Shown here piece after piece: positions 6,836 through 7,822 of a stretch of DNA of 7,822 nucleotides (its first letter is position 1; every line of letters begins with the position of its first letter). Location of the stretch: positions 1 through 7,822 of the forward strand of contig BNTV01000170.1 of the NCBI GenBank assembly GCA_025996865.1, read 5' to 3'. The DNA comes from Bacteroidia bacterium (GTDB lineage Bacteria; Bacteroidota; Bacteroidia; Bacteroidales; Azobacteroidaceae). Made by a program: the position numbers and the translations under genes. Under the pieces are notes generated by a model. That model was not told the DNA's origin, searched no databases, and saw nothing but the letters and a program-made list of their open reading frames with translations.

Positions 6836-6882
6836 AAAAAACTGCCCGAAAATCCTGCATATTTTCAGGCAGCTCTTTTTTT
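6836..6882. terminator. Bidirectional intrinsic terminator
   Basis: CTGCC (6842-6846) pairs with GGCAG (6868-6872) and GAAAAT (6848-6853) with ATTTTC (6861-6866), with one C/A mismatch between the blocks and a 7-base loop. On the plus strand seven T residues follow (6876-6882); on the minus strand six T residues follow (complement of 6836-6841). It sits 27 bases past the stop codon of the SusD-like gene and should end that transcript, while also stopping transcripts arriving from the symporter side. Confidence 0.8.
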
Positions 6883-6899
6883 ATCATACAAAACAAATC

Positions 6900-7694
6900 T
6901 TATTCCTTGTAATTATCCGTCGGATAATCCCACCATACGGGGAACGAATAAATATCGTCCTTCAATGCACGTGGATGAGAAGCTTGGATATTCTTTGAGT
7001 TGTAGCTGATTTCGTTAGCCGGTTGTGTCCAACGGCGATAGAATTTTCCCAACGGGATGTTCTTTTGCGAATTAGCATCTTGGAAGTACTCATAAGGAAT
7101 CGCCCAGCCGATATAAACCTCTGAGCTATAATCGTAGCGACGCATGTCATTCCAGCTGTGAGTACTGTAAGAAAGCGCTATATATTTTTGTGTCATGATC
7201 TTACCATTAGTGATGTCAGCAGCCGTACCGATACCGTTAGCCAAGAAATTGTCAATAGCCGCTTGCTCCATCGGCGCTTTGTTAGGATTGGATGCAGCCG
7301 TTTCTCCGTATTCTTTCAACTTTTTATTAACCAATTCGATAGAGGCCTGAATACCTTCTTTGTAAGCTGCAAAAGCGCCTGCTTTGTCGCCTTTTTTGAA
7401 AAGCACTTCTGCTTTGATAAAGCACATTTCATGATAAGTAACCAGGTCGGTAGGAGAAGTCGGCCGCGTGTAGAAAGTGCCTGTTGCTTGAACACTGCCG
7501 TCGGCGGTACGATATTGGTCGTCTGCATTTCCGAGAGCGATAGCGCCGGAACGTAGAGAAACATAAATGGTATCTCCCCAACGTTCTTCTATGGGAGTAT
7601 TGCAATACCATGATTTCGCAGGTACAGTTCTTCCGTTATTCGTAATAGCTTCAGTCGAATTATTGTAAGAAACCGTGAATGGACCGGAATTCAT
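6900..7694 (-). CDS. SusD/RagB-family outer-membrane lipoprotein, C-terminal half only
   Basis: SusD-like lipoproteins sit on the outer surface and cap a TonB-dependent SusC channel to capture glycans or peptides. The 264 residues seen match a C-terminal half. They include a TPR-like helix pair (YHEMCFIKAEVLFKKG and AFAAYKEGI, about 87-115), the family's QKYIALSYSTHSWNDMRR stretch (169-186) and the closing YRRWTQPANEISYNSKNI block (219-236), ending in FPVWWDYP. Full-length proteins have about 480-550 residues and begin with a lipoprotein signal, both absent here. The ATG at 7692-7694 is only the first methionine in what remains: the frame runs 16 more codons to a TAA at 7743-7745, and those residues do not look SusD-like. 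The coding sequence is probably cut at the GAATTC at 7687-7692. A strong terminator follows the stop. A susC partner would be expected upstream, beyond the window, and the substrate cannot be inferred. Confidence 0.8.
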   Translation of the reverse strand: MNSGPFTVSYNNSTEAITNNGRTVPAKSWYCNTPIEERWGDTIYVSLRSGAIALGNADDQYRTADGSVQATGTFYTRPTSPTDLVTYHEMCFIKAEVLFKKGDKAGAFAAYKEGIQASIELVNKKLKEYGETAASNPNKAPMEQAAIDNFLANGIGTAADITNGKIMTQKYIALSYSTHSWNDMRRYDYSSEVYIGWAIPYEYFQDANSQKNIPLGKFYRRWTQPANEISYNSKNIQASHPRALKDDIYSFPVWWDYPTDNYKE

Positions 7695-7822
7695 GCGGAT
7701 ATTTGTATGCGACCGGAACTGTTGGCGGTCGTACGGCTTTAATTACGCAACTGCGAACATTTAATGCTCGCACGGGAAATGACGGTTTAGCCACCGGCTG
7801 GAATGGCGTAGCCGGATATGCT
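7679..7822 (+). CDS. Partial open frame on the plus strand, unidentified
   Basis: From an ATG at 7679 this frame stays open to the window edge (48 codons), with a TGA just before it at 7676-7678. From about 7693 it reads like real protein, with balanced composition and codon use (segments CGYLYATGTVGGRTALI and GLATGWNGVAGYA), whereas the three minus-strand frames have stops or low-quality sequence. The first five codons overlap the SusD-like gene and are probably not native; the true start probably lies in DNA lost at the junction. I do not recognise the family. An antisense frame on the minus strand is also open across this short stretch, so the coding strand is not certain. Confidence 0.3.
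   Translation, partial: MDRNSCGYLYATGTVGGRTALITQLRTFNARTGNDGLATGWNGVAGYA
7687..7692. other. EcoRI site (GAATTC) at an abrupt coding-strand switch
   Basis: By eye this is the only GAATTC in the window. It coincides with the point where minus-strand SusD-like coding ends and plausible plus-strand coding begins. Stops close in on both sides: TGA at 7676-7678 in the plus frame and TAA at 7743-7745 in the SusD frame. This fits two unrelated fragments joined at or near the site, either as a cloning or assembly chimera or by a genuine rearrangement. Confidence 0.45.

Larger units (their letters stand above)
6483..6899. other. Noncoding stretch between the symporter and the SusD-like fragment
   Basis: About 417 bases separate the convergent symporter and SusD-like genes. 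I find no convincing gene: the longest plus-strand frame (6717-6998) is rich in rare hydrophobic runs, reads through a terminator hairpin and overlaps the SusD-like coding sequence antisense. The stretch holds the possible operon terminator at its left edge, an imperfect palindrome of dispersed-repeat type (6554-6590), a perfect inverted repeat (6735-6753) and the bidirectional terminator (6836-6882). The rest, about 6600-6720 and 6755-6835, is AT-rich with nothing I can name. Confidence 0.6.

Noticed and set aside
6717..6998. Plus-strand frame of 93 codons in the noncoding stretch
   Set aside because: It reads through the bidirectional terminator and into the antisense of the SusD-like gene, with an AT-driven composition.

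Overview
The window reads as Bacteroidota DNA, most likely from the order Bacteroidales. The evidence is the gene set (a SusD/RagB-type outer-membrane lipoprotein, an AmpG-like permease and a solute:sodium symporter beside murQ), two promoters of the Bacteroidetes form (TTTG or TTG at -33, TAnnTTTG at -7), AT-rich leaders without strong Shine-Dalgarno sequences, and short GC-rich intergenic repeats of a kind common in this phylum. No rRNA, tRNA, CRISPR array or insertion sequence is visible.

Layout. (1) 1-953: the C-terminal part of an AbiEii/AbiGii-family nucleotidyltransferase, broken at its conserved GGTS motif, probably a decayed type IV toxin gene. (2) 1028-1834, minus strand: murQ, N-acetylmuramic acid 6-phosphate etherase. 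(3) 1835-2104: an AT-rich divergent promoter region with one recognisable promoter in each direction. (4) 2105-6482, plus strand: a two-domain family 2 glycosyltransferase, an AmpG-like MFS permease and a solute:sodium symporter, with gaps of 93 and 49 bases, so probably one transcription unit; a palindromic repeat lies in the first gap and a heptamer tandem repeat in the second. (5) 6483-6899: noncoding, with a possible terminator, a dispersed-type imperfect palindrome, a perfect inverted repeat and a strong bidirectional terminator. (6) 6900-7692, minus strand: the C-terminal half of a SusD-like lipoprotein. (7) 7693-7822: coding character switches abruptly to the plus strand at the only EcoRI site (GAATTC) in the window, which looks like a chimeric join or a real rearrangement breakpoint.

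How the genes fit together. MurQ, the AmpG-like permease and the symporter form a peptidoglycan (MurNAc/muropeptide) salvage locus: transporters bring wall fragments into the cytoplasm and MurQ cleaves the lactyl ether of MurNAc-6-phosphate to give GlcNAc-6-phosphate. No MurNAc kinase (murK/amgK type) or phosphotransferase transporter is in the window, so the enzyme making the MurQ substrate must lie elsewhere. The glycosyltransferase at the head of the transporter operon has no obvious place in a catabolic pathway. It is the least explained part of the locus and the best candidate here for undescribed biology. The AbiEii remnant and the SusD fragment appear unrelated to this pathway.
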